Shown here in pieces: positions 45,145 through 55,700 of a DNA stretch of 64,000 nucleotides (position 1 is the stretch's first letter; each line of letters starts with the position of its first letter). The position numbers and the translations under genes were made by a program. This DNA is from Paraphoma chrysanthemicola. Lineage: Eukaryota > Ascomycota > Dothideomycetes > Pleosporales > Phaeosphaeriaceae. The DNA lies in contig JAGMWG010000003.1 of NCBI GenBank assembly GCA_020744225.1, positions 992,001-1,056,000 of the forward strand. The letters are read 5' to 3'. Under the pieces are notes generated by a model. It did not search any database. It saw nothing but the letters and a program-made list of their open reading frames with translations, and was not told the origin of the DNA.

Positions 45145-45669
45145 GATGAGATTGGAAACCTTGGTCGCGCACCAAATTTTCTATCCTTATACTAGTTGTG
45201 AAGGCAGAACGGTGATATGTTTTTCTGTGTCCATCAAAGTAGCTGGCCTTGAACACCAGCAGCATACCTAGAAAGACTCGTGTCACCCACTATCAGTATG
45301 TAATAGCATTGAATGCAGAGTTAAGACTTGCTATAATATTACATCAAGCTACTAATCTATCTTATACTGAGTATTTTATAGTTTACGCGTAGCGTACCAA
45401 GTAGGTTTCTATGGGAAGATGCTAACGTTTTAACATTTTCACGTGACGTAGCTGCAGTCATCACCACTTGTTTAGTAAGCGACATGTAAAGCCTCAGCCT
45501 GGTCATCAATCGTGGTGAGCGCTGCCTTCCCCCCTCTCCCCTCGCAGTTTCATCCTCTTGCTAGACGCGGTATCAGGCTGCTCGACTATCAACGTTCAGC
45601 CTAGATACGTTTCCTAGCCGCTGCGCTGAGGAGACTGATCCCCACTGAAACCGTCTTATCTCTCTCAAG
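45145..45669. other. AT-rich intergenic, no gene seen
   Basis: The part at 45290-45420 is markedly AT-rich (for example around GCTATAATATTACATC). The remainder is the likely promoter of the CorA-like gene. Confidence 0.4.
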
Positions 45670-47542
45670 ATGGAGGCGTTCCTGGCATTCTACATCGCAA
45701 AGAGTGTCATAGCACCATGCACATCTAGACATCAGCCTCTACCACAGAAGAAAGCATTGTCGCCGAATTGCTTTCTTGAGGTCTGGGATGTTCCGATCTC
45801 GGTTTCTAGCTCGATCGGTGGGCCTCAACCGGTGCCATTGACTACTCTTGCCAGTGTCCGTCATGAGGGCGGGCTGGTCGATGCAGGCCAACAGATACCG
45901 CCTTTGAAGACCGGCATGATGCGTGTATATATCAGCGAAATGGATGAGGACACACTGAACGAACGAGGATTAGGTACTCAGTCATCATCACCATTTTACG
46001 AACAAGCCGTCCTGGGATCCAGCAAGTCTAGCTCTGGGCTTGAAGCCCTGGCTGCTCAATGGCGCTGCTCACCTCCTGGGTGGTATCGACTTGAAGGATG
46101 GAGTTTCCTGAACCCCAGGAACGACACTACCGAGCCTGAAGCCGGCGGCGTAAGACGAGAGTTCCGCAACTTGAGGCGGGATGTCAGAGAGTTAGTGGGG
46201 CTATCTGATCAGCAATGGGCACTCACGAGGATGAAAGTGCATATCGCAGATGAAGGCGACCGGCTGAGCAGTAAGTCATAGTCGATGTGGCCACTCCGTG
46301 GACTAACGGGCTGCAGTCTTAATATCTTGTGCGGACAATGCTCCTGAGCTCTCGCGACATCCCTGCTTTCCTACTGAACACTTTGCGTCTAACCTCTTGA
46401 AGCTCGAGGACACATATGCACCTCTTCGCTCGATCCAGAACGTGAAGCCAGCATTTCTCTTACAGTGCCACCACGCCAGCTTGATACTTTTCGCAGACTT
46501 TCTGAAACGCGTCTCCGAGGAATACGCCTCTCGCCGCAGAGAAGACATCGATCCGCGCCGGTCTACCCTACGCCGCTGGAATTTGCGAACAATCATGGAC
46601 GATTTGCAGCTGTATCGCCGATTTTCTGACGTGTCTGCCGAGCTGCAAACCACAGTCGGTTTCCTTGCCGATGTTCTCCAGGCACTGCACGATGCGCCCA
46701 CAACTACCAGTCTGGGAGCCAAGGCTAAAATGTCAATACTACGTGCAGAGCTTAATCATTACTCGCAAGATACCAGGTTCCGGCTTGAACAACTATCTAA
46801 CGACCTCGAGCAAGACCTGAGGTTTCTTAATCTATCCCGAGACCTCAGCCAGTCTAACAACGTGCAAGCACTGACGCTTCTTGCCACCATCTTCCTACCA
46901 CTTTCACTGTCCGCCGCGGTTCTGAGCATGCAATTCCGACTCCAGGAACTAGGCGAGCGACTCTACGACTTCGTTGGCATCGTAGTTCTCCTAGTATACC
47001 TAGTCGTCTCAATTCTCATCCTTATCACAATCCGCAGAACCGCGCTCGAGTTCCTCGGTAGACTTCACAAGTATAATTGGTACATGGTGTGGATTCGTCC
47101 AACGGCCTATGTCGGCATTGGCATCGTTGGCATTACCATCTTTGCACTCATCTTATCGTCTTTCATTGTCGGCATGTTCAACGATATTGGACTTGGGGCG
47201 AAGATACTTGGATGGGGCCTGCTAGCAGCCATAGTCGGACCCGTGGCTCTGGGAATAGTCTTTTGGGTCCTTCTAATTCTCCCAAGCGGTCTTGTAGAAC
47301 TCTCGAAAATTTTGTACCAGGCAGCCTGCTCTGTGAAGGCATGGTCGACAAAGAAGAAAGAGACCAGAAAAGGCAAGCAACGAGATCCCGAGGAGAATCG
47401 ATTGGACGACAGCGACAATCCTGTTGGGCCGCCAAGCAACGTCGCGGAACCCATTGCCCCAACCTTACCTGTCCAAACGAGCGTTGCCTCACCGCCTACT
47501 GCCCCATCGCCTGCCGTCCCATCACCTACAGCCCCGACGTAG
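45670..47542 (+). CDS. CorA-like membrane protein with four transmembrane helices
   Basis: Exons 45670-46270 and 46317-47542, with a 46-bp intron. The product is 608 residues. The N-terminal half is soluble, with helical stretches (about 280-380) such as AELNHYSQDTRFRLEQLSND, then LLATIFLPLSLSAAVLSMQF (TM1, about 386-407), which resembles the CorA pore helix. Where CorA has the Gly-Met-Asn signature this protein has Ser-Met-Gln. Further hydrophobic helices lie at about 419-440, 463-488 and 498-523, then a charged and Pro/Ser/Thr-rich tail of about 70 residues. Classical CorA has only two helices and a very short tail. Mg2+ transport is therefore doubtful. Such CorA-like proteins are frequent in variable regions of fungal genomes. 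Confidence 0.82.
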
Positions 47543-48039
47543 AGAAACATCCACAAACAAAGAGGAAAGACGAGCCCAACAGGATTTGAGTCGGCCCTTT
47601 CCCTCCGTTCCTGGTGAGTAGGCTGGTAAATGGGTTCGAGGTACCCATCAGCAGGTATAAATTGGGTTGCAGTCGCAGGTGCCCCGGGTTGTGGGCAGGT
47701 TGAGTGGTTGCTAGCGTGGGTAGTAGTGAGGTCTGCCAAGCTTTAGGTCGTGGTTGTGGTTAGGTTAGGTCGCCACAAATAAGCAACGTACCGGCGGACC
47801 AGTAGTTAGGTGGATGCCTACTGACGAGCTCTCGCCATTGAGTGTTTTTGTCATATTTTGCGCCCTAATCGAGCTTCATTTTAGGTTCGTGGAAGTGTAT
47901 TGTGTAGTTTTGAAAGCGGTAGACACGAGGATAGAGTATCATGAGTTCATTCAACCACACACACCAAAACGAGATCATCACAACCACCTATTTACAAAGC
48001 CTCATTCCCAAGCTTTCCCACCATCATTCAATCACTACT
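47543..48039. other. Convergent 3' flanks, no gene seen
   Basis: Between the CorA-like stop and the DUF4360 stop codon. GT/TTAGG-like runs near 47745-47775 are too short to be telomeric. Confidence 0.4.
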
Positions 48040-48950
48040 CTAGTGTCCAATAGTAACATCCGTGCTAGGCTGTCCAATGCCAATCGTATTGTCGCCACCA
48101 GTGCCTGCACCAGATCCGGGAGTGCACTTCCTCCACGCAACATGGAGCTGCTGGGTGAAAGCAACGGTAGCATCATCGTTGGAAAGTTCACCCGCGGCAT
48201 TGGCGACCTTGGAAGTAAGCGCAATGCGGTTGTTGATGTTGAGAATGCCGTTGCTGCCGCAGGGCGACCAGATGGTGGCAGTGGTCTCGACACTGTCTTG
48301 CTTGGTGTATACTTGACCATTGAGCAGAGGGCCGCCGCCGGTGAAAGATGAACGGGTGGTTTGCTGGCATGCATGTTAGTATTGGTGTCATAGCAAAAGG
48401 AATGCGTACTGCGCCACAACTTACAGTCTTGCCGGCATCTTGGGAGAAGTAGTACGTGGTGATGAAGTTACCAGTGACACCTTCATCAAGACGAGCCCAG
48501 CCGTGGTAGGTGGCCTCGACAACTGCGTACTGGAAGCCGCCTGGGTACTTGAGGTTCAGGTGAAGCTGGCAGTTCTTGCTGCGGTCTGCGGGAGTGGTGC
48601 CCGGGCCGATGTAGGTCTGGAATTGATCGAAGCCATAAGTAATGACCTGTGAGATGTTGTGAGTAAGAGTTTCATACCGTGAATGACGAGACGCCACGAG
48701 GTAGTGCCCAGTGCCAAGGATCAAACATGACGAGGTTCTTCCATCACTGAGCACTAGGCTGAACTCAACGCTGGGCTATACTTACGGTCTTGTCCTCGGA
48801 GGCGGAGGTGGAGACTGAGCCTTGAGGGCAACCATTGCCAGAGTAGGTGGTGTCGACGATGGTGATCTGGTCGACGCCTGGTGCGCTACCACTCTGAGGC
48901 AGAGCAGAGGCGAGGACGGGGAGGAGGAAGGCAGCGAGCTTGGAATGCAT
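48040..48950 (-). CDS. Secreted DUF4360-family protein
   Basis: Three exons on the minus strand: 48786-48950, 48425-48646 and 48040-48363, with introns of 139 and 61 bp. All junctions are phase 0. The product is 236 residues. A signal peptide is evident at residues 1-16 (MHSKLAAFLLPVLASA). The mature part starts PQSGSAPGVDQI. It continues with TTYSGNGCPQGSVS, the typical DUF4360 opening, and has further cysteines in KNCQLHL, SPCGSNG and WRKCTPG, giving four likely disulphide cysteines. No catalytic motif is known for the family. Extracellular location is predicted, and roles as effector or wall protein have been suggested only by context. A TATA box precedes the gene. Confidence 0.88.
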
Positions 48951-51753
48951 TTTGGTAGTGAAAATTGAAACGATCTGGTAGTAGACCGAGTGACTGGTGG
49001 TTGGTAGGAAGCTAGAAGAGAATGCTGGTGCTGATCTGCGATGATCAACAACGAGAGGGGATTGAGACCAGTTTTATACTTGCCGTGCGAGATCAAGACA
49101 CCATCAAATGAGTCCAGATCTCCGTACCCCAGACTCTCTGACCATTTCTCCACACCGTTTCTTGTCATGGATGTAGAGCAGTACGAAGCATCGTGACTTC
49201 GTATGCGGCTAGATCGATGCTAATCATAGCCCAGCGCACGCGGGCCAGTATTATGACCACGATATCTAAATGTCTCGACCGGGTTATTCGGGTCTTCATG
49301 GCATGCTACCGCTGTCACCGGTTATTGAGTGACATCTTCCAGTCGCAGTAGTGACATCCTTCAATTGCAGGATACGAGGTTATGACCAAGAAGAACCTTA
49401 TTTCAAAGTCTACGCATTGCAGTACGGCCGGTGATCACCGTTTGACAGACAGCCCGCGGAGAGTTTCGCCTCCCGCTGGTGGCGCGTCTACAGGCCGAGA
49501 ACAACGGAGCAAAGACTTATAGTGTGGATACGGAAAGCTTCGCTGAAATGTTAATTGCACAACCCCCGCAGAACTGCCTTGGGACCTGCATAATGTCGCT
49601 TTCCCATTCTCTAGATCGCCAAAAATAACATTGGCAGGGGCGAAGCAATATGGTGGTACCGGAAATGCAGTTCCAGCGTCAGGTGATGGAGTCAAGGAAC
49701 CCAGGTGCTGGACGGAAGCATGCTGTCGCTAGGCTGTTTGCCAGAAGGGCCATATAAAATTCCGATAACCAGGGTAAATCTGCTTACAGAACAGAGTCTC
49801 GACTATTTTGCTGCAATTTGCTAGCCAATATGGGCAGCCGGCAACGGGTCGCTTAATTGGGTAATATGCGATCTGAGAAGCGCGGACGCGCCTTTCCCGA
49901 TCATGCTGCAGACATCTGCAAGGATCAGCAGAGCCACAAGCCACCCGGTGGTCTAACCTCGCCTGTTCCAGAAGACGTATATGAGTATAAAGTACGAGAA
50001 AATCCACTCGCCGCGTTCGCTGCTCAATTTCATTGCATATGAACGTACATTAATCGATCCGTTGTCGCTCGATTCCGGCTCGACCCTCGGCCACCTTTCG
50101 GCTTCATCTCCGGATAATTTGTATACGAAGTTGATGTGCTCAGCCTCGCTGCTCGAATGGTTATTCTTCGCAGAACTGTGCATCCATCGTATCGCACAGC
50201 TCTACTCACCGTTGAGTGTTGCATCCCATTTCAATGCTCACTGAGTCTAGAAGTTTTGATCAGCAAACGACTGCTGATTACGGGAATCCTGAGTTGGTGC
50301 CAAATGCATCCACGAACCTCAGAGGCGACAGATATCCTCAAATCCATATGTCTGCCGCTTGGAGTAGAGGGACCGGCGTCTCGCGGCAAACACGACTATA
50401 ATATCGACTTACGGCACCGCTATTCGCGATTGGTGCAACTAAGATAGGCTGCGAATCAGGAAGTTTGTTGACGTTTGATCTCCTAGACTGGTGGTCACTT
50501 GGTCGACTAGCAGATACCTTCAGCTTCTCTCGTGAGGTCACCGTTGCGCACTGATATGGCTGGACTCTGGTGGAAAGATTCCTGGGACGGTCGATCGTTG
50601 TTCCGGGACCAAGCCGCACGTTGTGTATGTTGTGGAACCTGCGTGAATGAAATCTCTATATTTAGATCGTAAATGAAGGAACCGTCGCCCAAGTCTAGGT
50701 ACGATATTGGAAGCAGGTGGTGACAGGTAATTTCCTTGACTGGCGGGTCGACTAGTGTTACTATCCGTGTTTCCTTATCTCGTGCTTCGCCCAAGCGCCC
50801 GGCCGCTGGTAGGCGTGCTGTCATTGCTGTCTGTTTTCTTGTGTAAAGGTATTGTGATGATACATAAGAAGAAATTCACACTCGGCTCAGAGCAGCTATG
50901 TGCACAGGGAATCTGGTTGCTAGAAGCCCAAGATAAAGAGATGTCAGTAGCACCTGATATGCTTCACCTTGGTAGTTTGAGAGAGCCTAAGCCAATAATC
51001 TAGACTAGCGCAATACAGAGGCTCGTTGGTCGTTGAGCTGTGCCGAATGGCCGATAGGAGAGGTGAAGTACACCAAATTTCTTCTTTCTCACGACTTCCA
51101 AGGGCATGCATCCACGACAGATGGACGTAATGCGCACATTATCGCATTAGTGGTTTGGGGAGGCGGAGGCAGACATCCAGCTCAGCAAATGTCGCGCTCG
51201 TTATGTAAGCAGATGCGCTAACTCCGTTGGCGCCACTGTGGCGCCTAACATCCTTAGAAAAGACCGATGATTTCAGACAATACATATGCGCAGAACATCC
51301 AGACCATATCTTGAGTTACACTGGCTACGTGCAAAGAGCCTTGATCCCTGCTCTCTATAGTCGAACGGTGGAGAGGTCGAGTACGACCAATATCTCAATT
51401 GATGCAAGGGTCGAACAACTTCATCCAAAATCAGAGCCCTTAACCGAGAACGAATCGCTGAAGATGCTTTGCATTTGAGCGCTCTCTGATACCATACTGC
51501 TTTCCGTAAAGATACTGAATTAACAATAGCACATCCCCAAGCACCAACTAGCAACCGTGTATCCCTTGCGCCGAGCTGCAGATCCATGCAGCCACATGTA
51601 CAACCAGGCTTGAACCTCACTTGCTTCCCCCTCTGTCGTACAAAAGGCACCCAGTCCTACACTTGCGTGTATAGGACGTACAAATCAAGCCTCACATATT
51701 CAACACACATCGTACAAGTAGCCGCCCAAAGTAAAACCGAAAACGTGGCTTAT
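48951..51753. other. Intergenic, no gene seen
   Basis: About 2.8 kb. Apart from the TATA box at 49072, only short overlapping frames without conserved character or usable start codons (for example 50755-51003 and 51227-51478). No tRNA or repeat end was recognised. Confidence 0.5.
49072..49078 (-). promoter_or_regulatory. TATA box of the DUF4360 gene
   Basis: TATAAAA on the minus strand, about 120 bases before the start codon at 48950. The spacing suits a strongly expressed secreted-protein gene. Confidence 0.55.
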
Positions 51754-52754
51754 CTACCCGCGGGACCTGCGCCTGTCCTGAATGGTCCGCAAAACTTCCA
51801 GCCATCCGCCATCGTCAATATTGGAGTCTTCATCTCCTAAAAGGGGGAGGAAGAGAAATCAGGAACCCGAAAAGAGACTCAATAGCTGGCTACCATGTAC
51901 TTACCATTATACGCAGCCAAATGGGTTGTAGGTCCTGCTCCATTGACCACGATCAAGTTGCTGTCGACTACTTGCACCGATGCCCCATTTCCAGTGGTTG
52001 AAACAGGTGGCTCAGAAGCAGAGTTGCTTATGCGGAGCAACGTGACGCGTATCCTATACGTGCCAGCTTGCCGTATTACCAGATCTGGAAAGCGCATATA
52101 TCCGACACCGGAGGGATCGGCTAGTTCCATCGAGGCGATAGATCCATCTGCTTCGTCGTCGGCAAAGGGGTGGATAGAATCGAACCGTCGTCCAACGAGC
52201 AAGGCATTGAGAATGGATGGGTCTGCCGGGGTGGTTGAATTGCCTGGAATCAGCGTGGCAACAGCAACGAGGTTGGCGGAGTCTGCGAGGGCGTCTTCAG
52301 GATCTGCATTGGTCGTCCGTAATCGCACAACGATGGACCCGGAGAGTGCTTGACCGACACGTGCGCTTCGGGGTGGTTGAACCACGATGTCCATGGCGTA
52401 TCGAATGTCCTCTGGGGATAAAGAATGACGACCCGATCTTGATAATCCTGAAGAGCGAGCGTGGGGTCTTGATCGAACAGATCTACTTCCTAGCGCCCTG
52501 GGTCTTGCAACGTCAGCCATTGATGATGTGGCGCCGTTGACCTGGTGGTCTGTTTCTCCGTTGAGTAACTGTGCAATACGCGCAGACCGCCTTAGTGAAG
52601 CGTGGCTGCGGACGCCCGGTAAGATGGTACTGCGAGATGTGGATCTGACCCTTGATGATGATGATGATGGTGGGTTGGATGTGTTCCTTCTACTCGACGC
52701 GCTTCGTGCGGAATTCGAATTTCTACCTCTTCCACGTTGTGGACCCCTTCGCAT
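51754..52754 (-). CDS. Velvet-domain-like protein
   Basis: Exons 51905-52754 and 51754-51836 on the minus strand, with a 68-bp intron. The product is 310 residues. The first 100 residues are Arg/Ser-rich and basic, with a five-Ser run, and could serve nuclear import. From about residue 118 it reads YAMDIVVQPPRSARVGQALS, like the velvet-domain opening with its QQPxxAR element. Near residue 215 it reads YMRFPDLVIRQAGTYRIRVT, like the velvet FPDLSVRxEGxYRLRF element. It ends WLEVLRTIQDRRRSRG. Velvet proteins form dimers and bind DNA to coordinate development and secondary metabolism. This one is short and divergent, so it is not equated with VeA, VelB, VelC or VosA. Confidence in the fold is moderate. 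Confidence 0.75.
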
Positions 52755-55700
52755 CTGATGAAGGCTGAACCTGCGACTGTTTAGTGGGTTTTCTTAGGCT
52801 AAGTGCTCGGGCAATTCTCAGCTCAGCTGTTATGCCGTCGGGTGCAGCGAAGATGCTTGGGAATGAAAGTATGCAGGATAGTTTCGAAGATGAAAGTGGA
52901 TAGAGACGTGCAATTCGCAATGGGACGGGCTCTAATGTACCCCAACAGCTCGGAGAGACAAGACAGGCAAAGACTCGGATGTGAAGTATAGGAAATGAAG
53001 TCAAGCCACGAGTCAGATCTCATCAAAGCTCCATGGCAAGCCGTATGCCATTGCCCTCCAAAAAGGCGAGCAATCGACAATCGCCTAGTCGTTGAGCACG
53101 ATTCTCAGATCCTTTAATCTCATACACGTGCAGTGTAGAGCGAGATGGCAGCCAATGGCCTTATCTCGAGCATTATAGGATGAGTTGAGGTTCGTTCGCA
53201 GTCCTTCCCCCTGCGCTGGGCAGCCGACCTAACGGCAGGCTACTCAGCGCGGAATGGAGCTCGGACCCGTGATTGGCCGAGATGCGACAGCCCTTAGGCT
53301 AAAGCGCGGCAAGATGCAGGCTTGCTGAATGCGCGAAAGGAAAGAAGAGAAGGCGCCGATCGAACGGGTGTAAGATGGAAATGCACGGCGGGGGGTGAGG
53401 GTCGTGGAGCATGCGGTGTTGCAAGTTGAGGATCGTGGTGTGGAGGAGCGCGTCACTGCACCCAGCATGGCAGGCACGCCATGTGGGCGACAGGGATGGC
53501 GACACCAAGCAGGAACGTGATGGCGAAGCGAAATTGAGCGCTGCTTACCTTCGTGCTCGTCACACCCCACCAGGGTTTCCAAGATGGCAGGCGCGCCTCG
53601 TGTTCCTTCCTTTGCTTTCAGGTGTTACACGATGCCGCTCTTCTCCCGTCCGTCTGGATGGACTTTGGACAATGCCAACGACTGTCGAAGTGTGTGTGCA
53701 CTTGATGGTGTGCTGCTCGCGGCCAGTCGCAGTGCTGATATGGCTGCGGGAGGCGCTGCTCGGGGGCCTGTAGATGGCGCGGGCTTGGTAGAAGGTCCTG
53801 CACGCCCATCGGTATATTAGCTATGCTCTGCCCTCAACTCAGTCCGCTGTGCCATCTTCCGCCCTCCGACCGCCGCGCAGCATGAACTCTGGGGTCAACC
53901 CAACGACGGCTGGCCAGCGTTCGGCAGCCACCCGCCTGGCAATGACCGAGCACTTCCGACGTACCTTGCTGACAGGCTGCTGTCACGATGCTGGATGCGA
54001 CTCTATGCACGCAGGTGGGCTCAAGCCAAAAGGCACGCTTCGGAGCTGCTGTGAACCGATGACGATGGGGAAATGGAGCCTGTCTCAGTTGATGAAGGAG
54101 TCTTGAGCCAATGCCTTGGAGCCGTGTGCGGCAGAGCGGTTCATGCACTGGATAGCCATCGTGAAGACGGTGAGTAGGCCGTCTTATACAGTCCGCCATC
54201 CCGTACAGGCATTCTGAACGCGCTTCCTTTCCTGGAGTGGGTTGCAGCTGCTTTCACCAGCACGCCGCCTTCCGCTATTGGCCTGGCCACCGTCTTCCTC
54301 TTTCTGACAGTGCTCCCGCGTGCTCTGCACCCTTCCAGCGGCCCAAGTGAATCAGATGGCGACGGGTCTTTCTGCTTCCCTTGTCCCTGCTGCCGCTAGC
54401 TGGGCATTGCCGCTTGCGGGATGCCGCCCGTGGAGCGTGGTGGCTCTGGCGTTTGCCTTTTCAACCACAAGCGTCCGATCGCTGTGCGCCACAGATGCAT
54501 GGCAGCAGATCTGAGGGCACAAGCAAATCTGCATCGTCATGGCCATGTCTCTGCGGCTTGCGCGCTACCCAAAAAAGCTGCGCAAACCGAGGCAAGATCC
54601 TGCGCTGCGATGAGGCTGCACGATGCCGTCCTCTCATTGGGCGAGAAAAGCAATGATGCTTACCTTAGAGGCACGCAGAGCCAGGTTCCACACACGCCTC
54701 AAGTACGCCTTGGATGCGGCCACGGCCAGCAATTTCTTTAAACCCCGTCTCTGCGACAAGACGGGCGTCAGGCACCTCGCAGCAAACAACAGAGCATGAC
54801 CGAACTTCTCCGCAGCCAACGTTCCCTCAGCCAGCGCTATCATACGAGCCGAGCCTAGTCTGACGGGCGGCTGCCTGCAGATACGACTACAAGTCGACGG
54901 CAAAGAGCAGAAAAATATAATATGTCCACCAAGGTGACGATTTTGCTAGATCAAGGATCTAGAATATGCACCTGCTCGGTTCACTATACCGACCGGCGGA
55001 GACGTAAATACTTGGTCAAAGTCTGTCCCGCATTGTCCAAATGAAGGAAAGCCGTATCCTTGCTGCAGCCAAGTCACGAGCAACGCTGCATCTAGAAAAT
55101 TCTCCTCTCGATTGCCGATAGATGGCGCTTGAACTTGTCCCCGTGCAACGGTACTATGGTAAAGACGTTAATTAACACAGCCCTACTCGCACGTCAAAGA
55201 TAGGAACAAGTATCTGCGCCATCAATGAGGACGCGCCGGCGACCGCAGCCACTCACAATGGGGTCGGTAAGTCATGTTCGCTTCCTCTTACTGGTGTTGT
55301 CCTGATCAAACCGCTTCAGGACTCACCACATCCATTCTCAGCACGGCTTAGCCCAGCAATGTGATGTACGCGATCTCTCTTTTGATGCAAGATCTCGTAT
55401 CGGCGCCAAATCACATAGACACCGATGCTTTTGCGGAAGCGCGTCTCTGTGCCGGCTACCGACCCAATGGGTCTGGACGTGATACACTTCCCCACCCCGA
55501 GGCACTGAGCACCTGGGTTCACCCTTGACACGTCCGCCGTTCTACGGCAAAACATCGCCGACGTGGTTCCTTCTCAGATCCACTTTTTATTACTTCTTTC
55601 ATAATTACTCGCAGCGTCGTCGCTTGCTTTGTCCCGCTCCGGTTTTCGATGATGACCGCCACTTATCGAATCTCCTCCATGACACAATTTGTCAAGTTGA

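Noticed and set aside
47745..47775. TTAGG-like run suggesting an interstitial telomere repeat
   Set aside because: Only two imperfect units. Too short to be meaningful.
48188..48351. Open frames antisense to the DUF4360 gene
   Set aside because: The minus-strand exon carries the conserved cysteines and joins in phase 0 with two upstream exons. The plus-strand frames are shadows.
50755..51478. Two short frames in the gap between the DUF4360 and velvet-like genes
   Set aside because: Both begin without ATG and show no conserved motif or neighbouring splice sites giving a longer product.
52170..52195. tRNA B-box-like sequence on the minus strand
   Set aside because: It is part of the velvet-like coding sequence (RRFDSIHP) and no A box or cloverleaf can be drawn around it.
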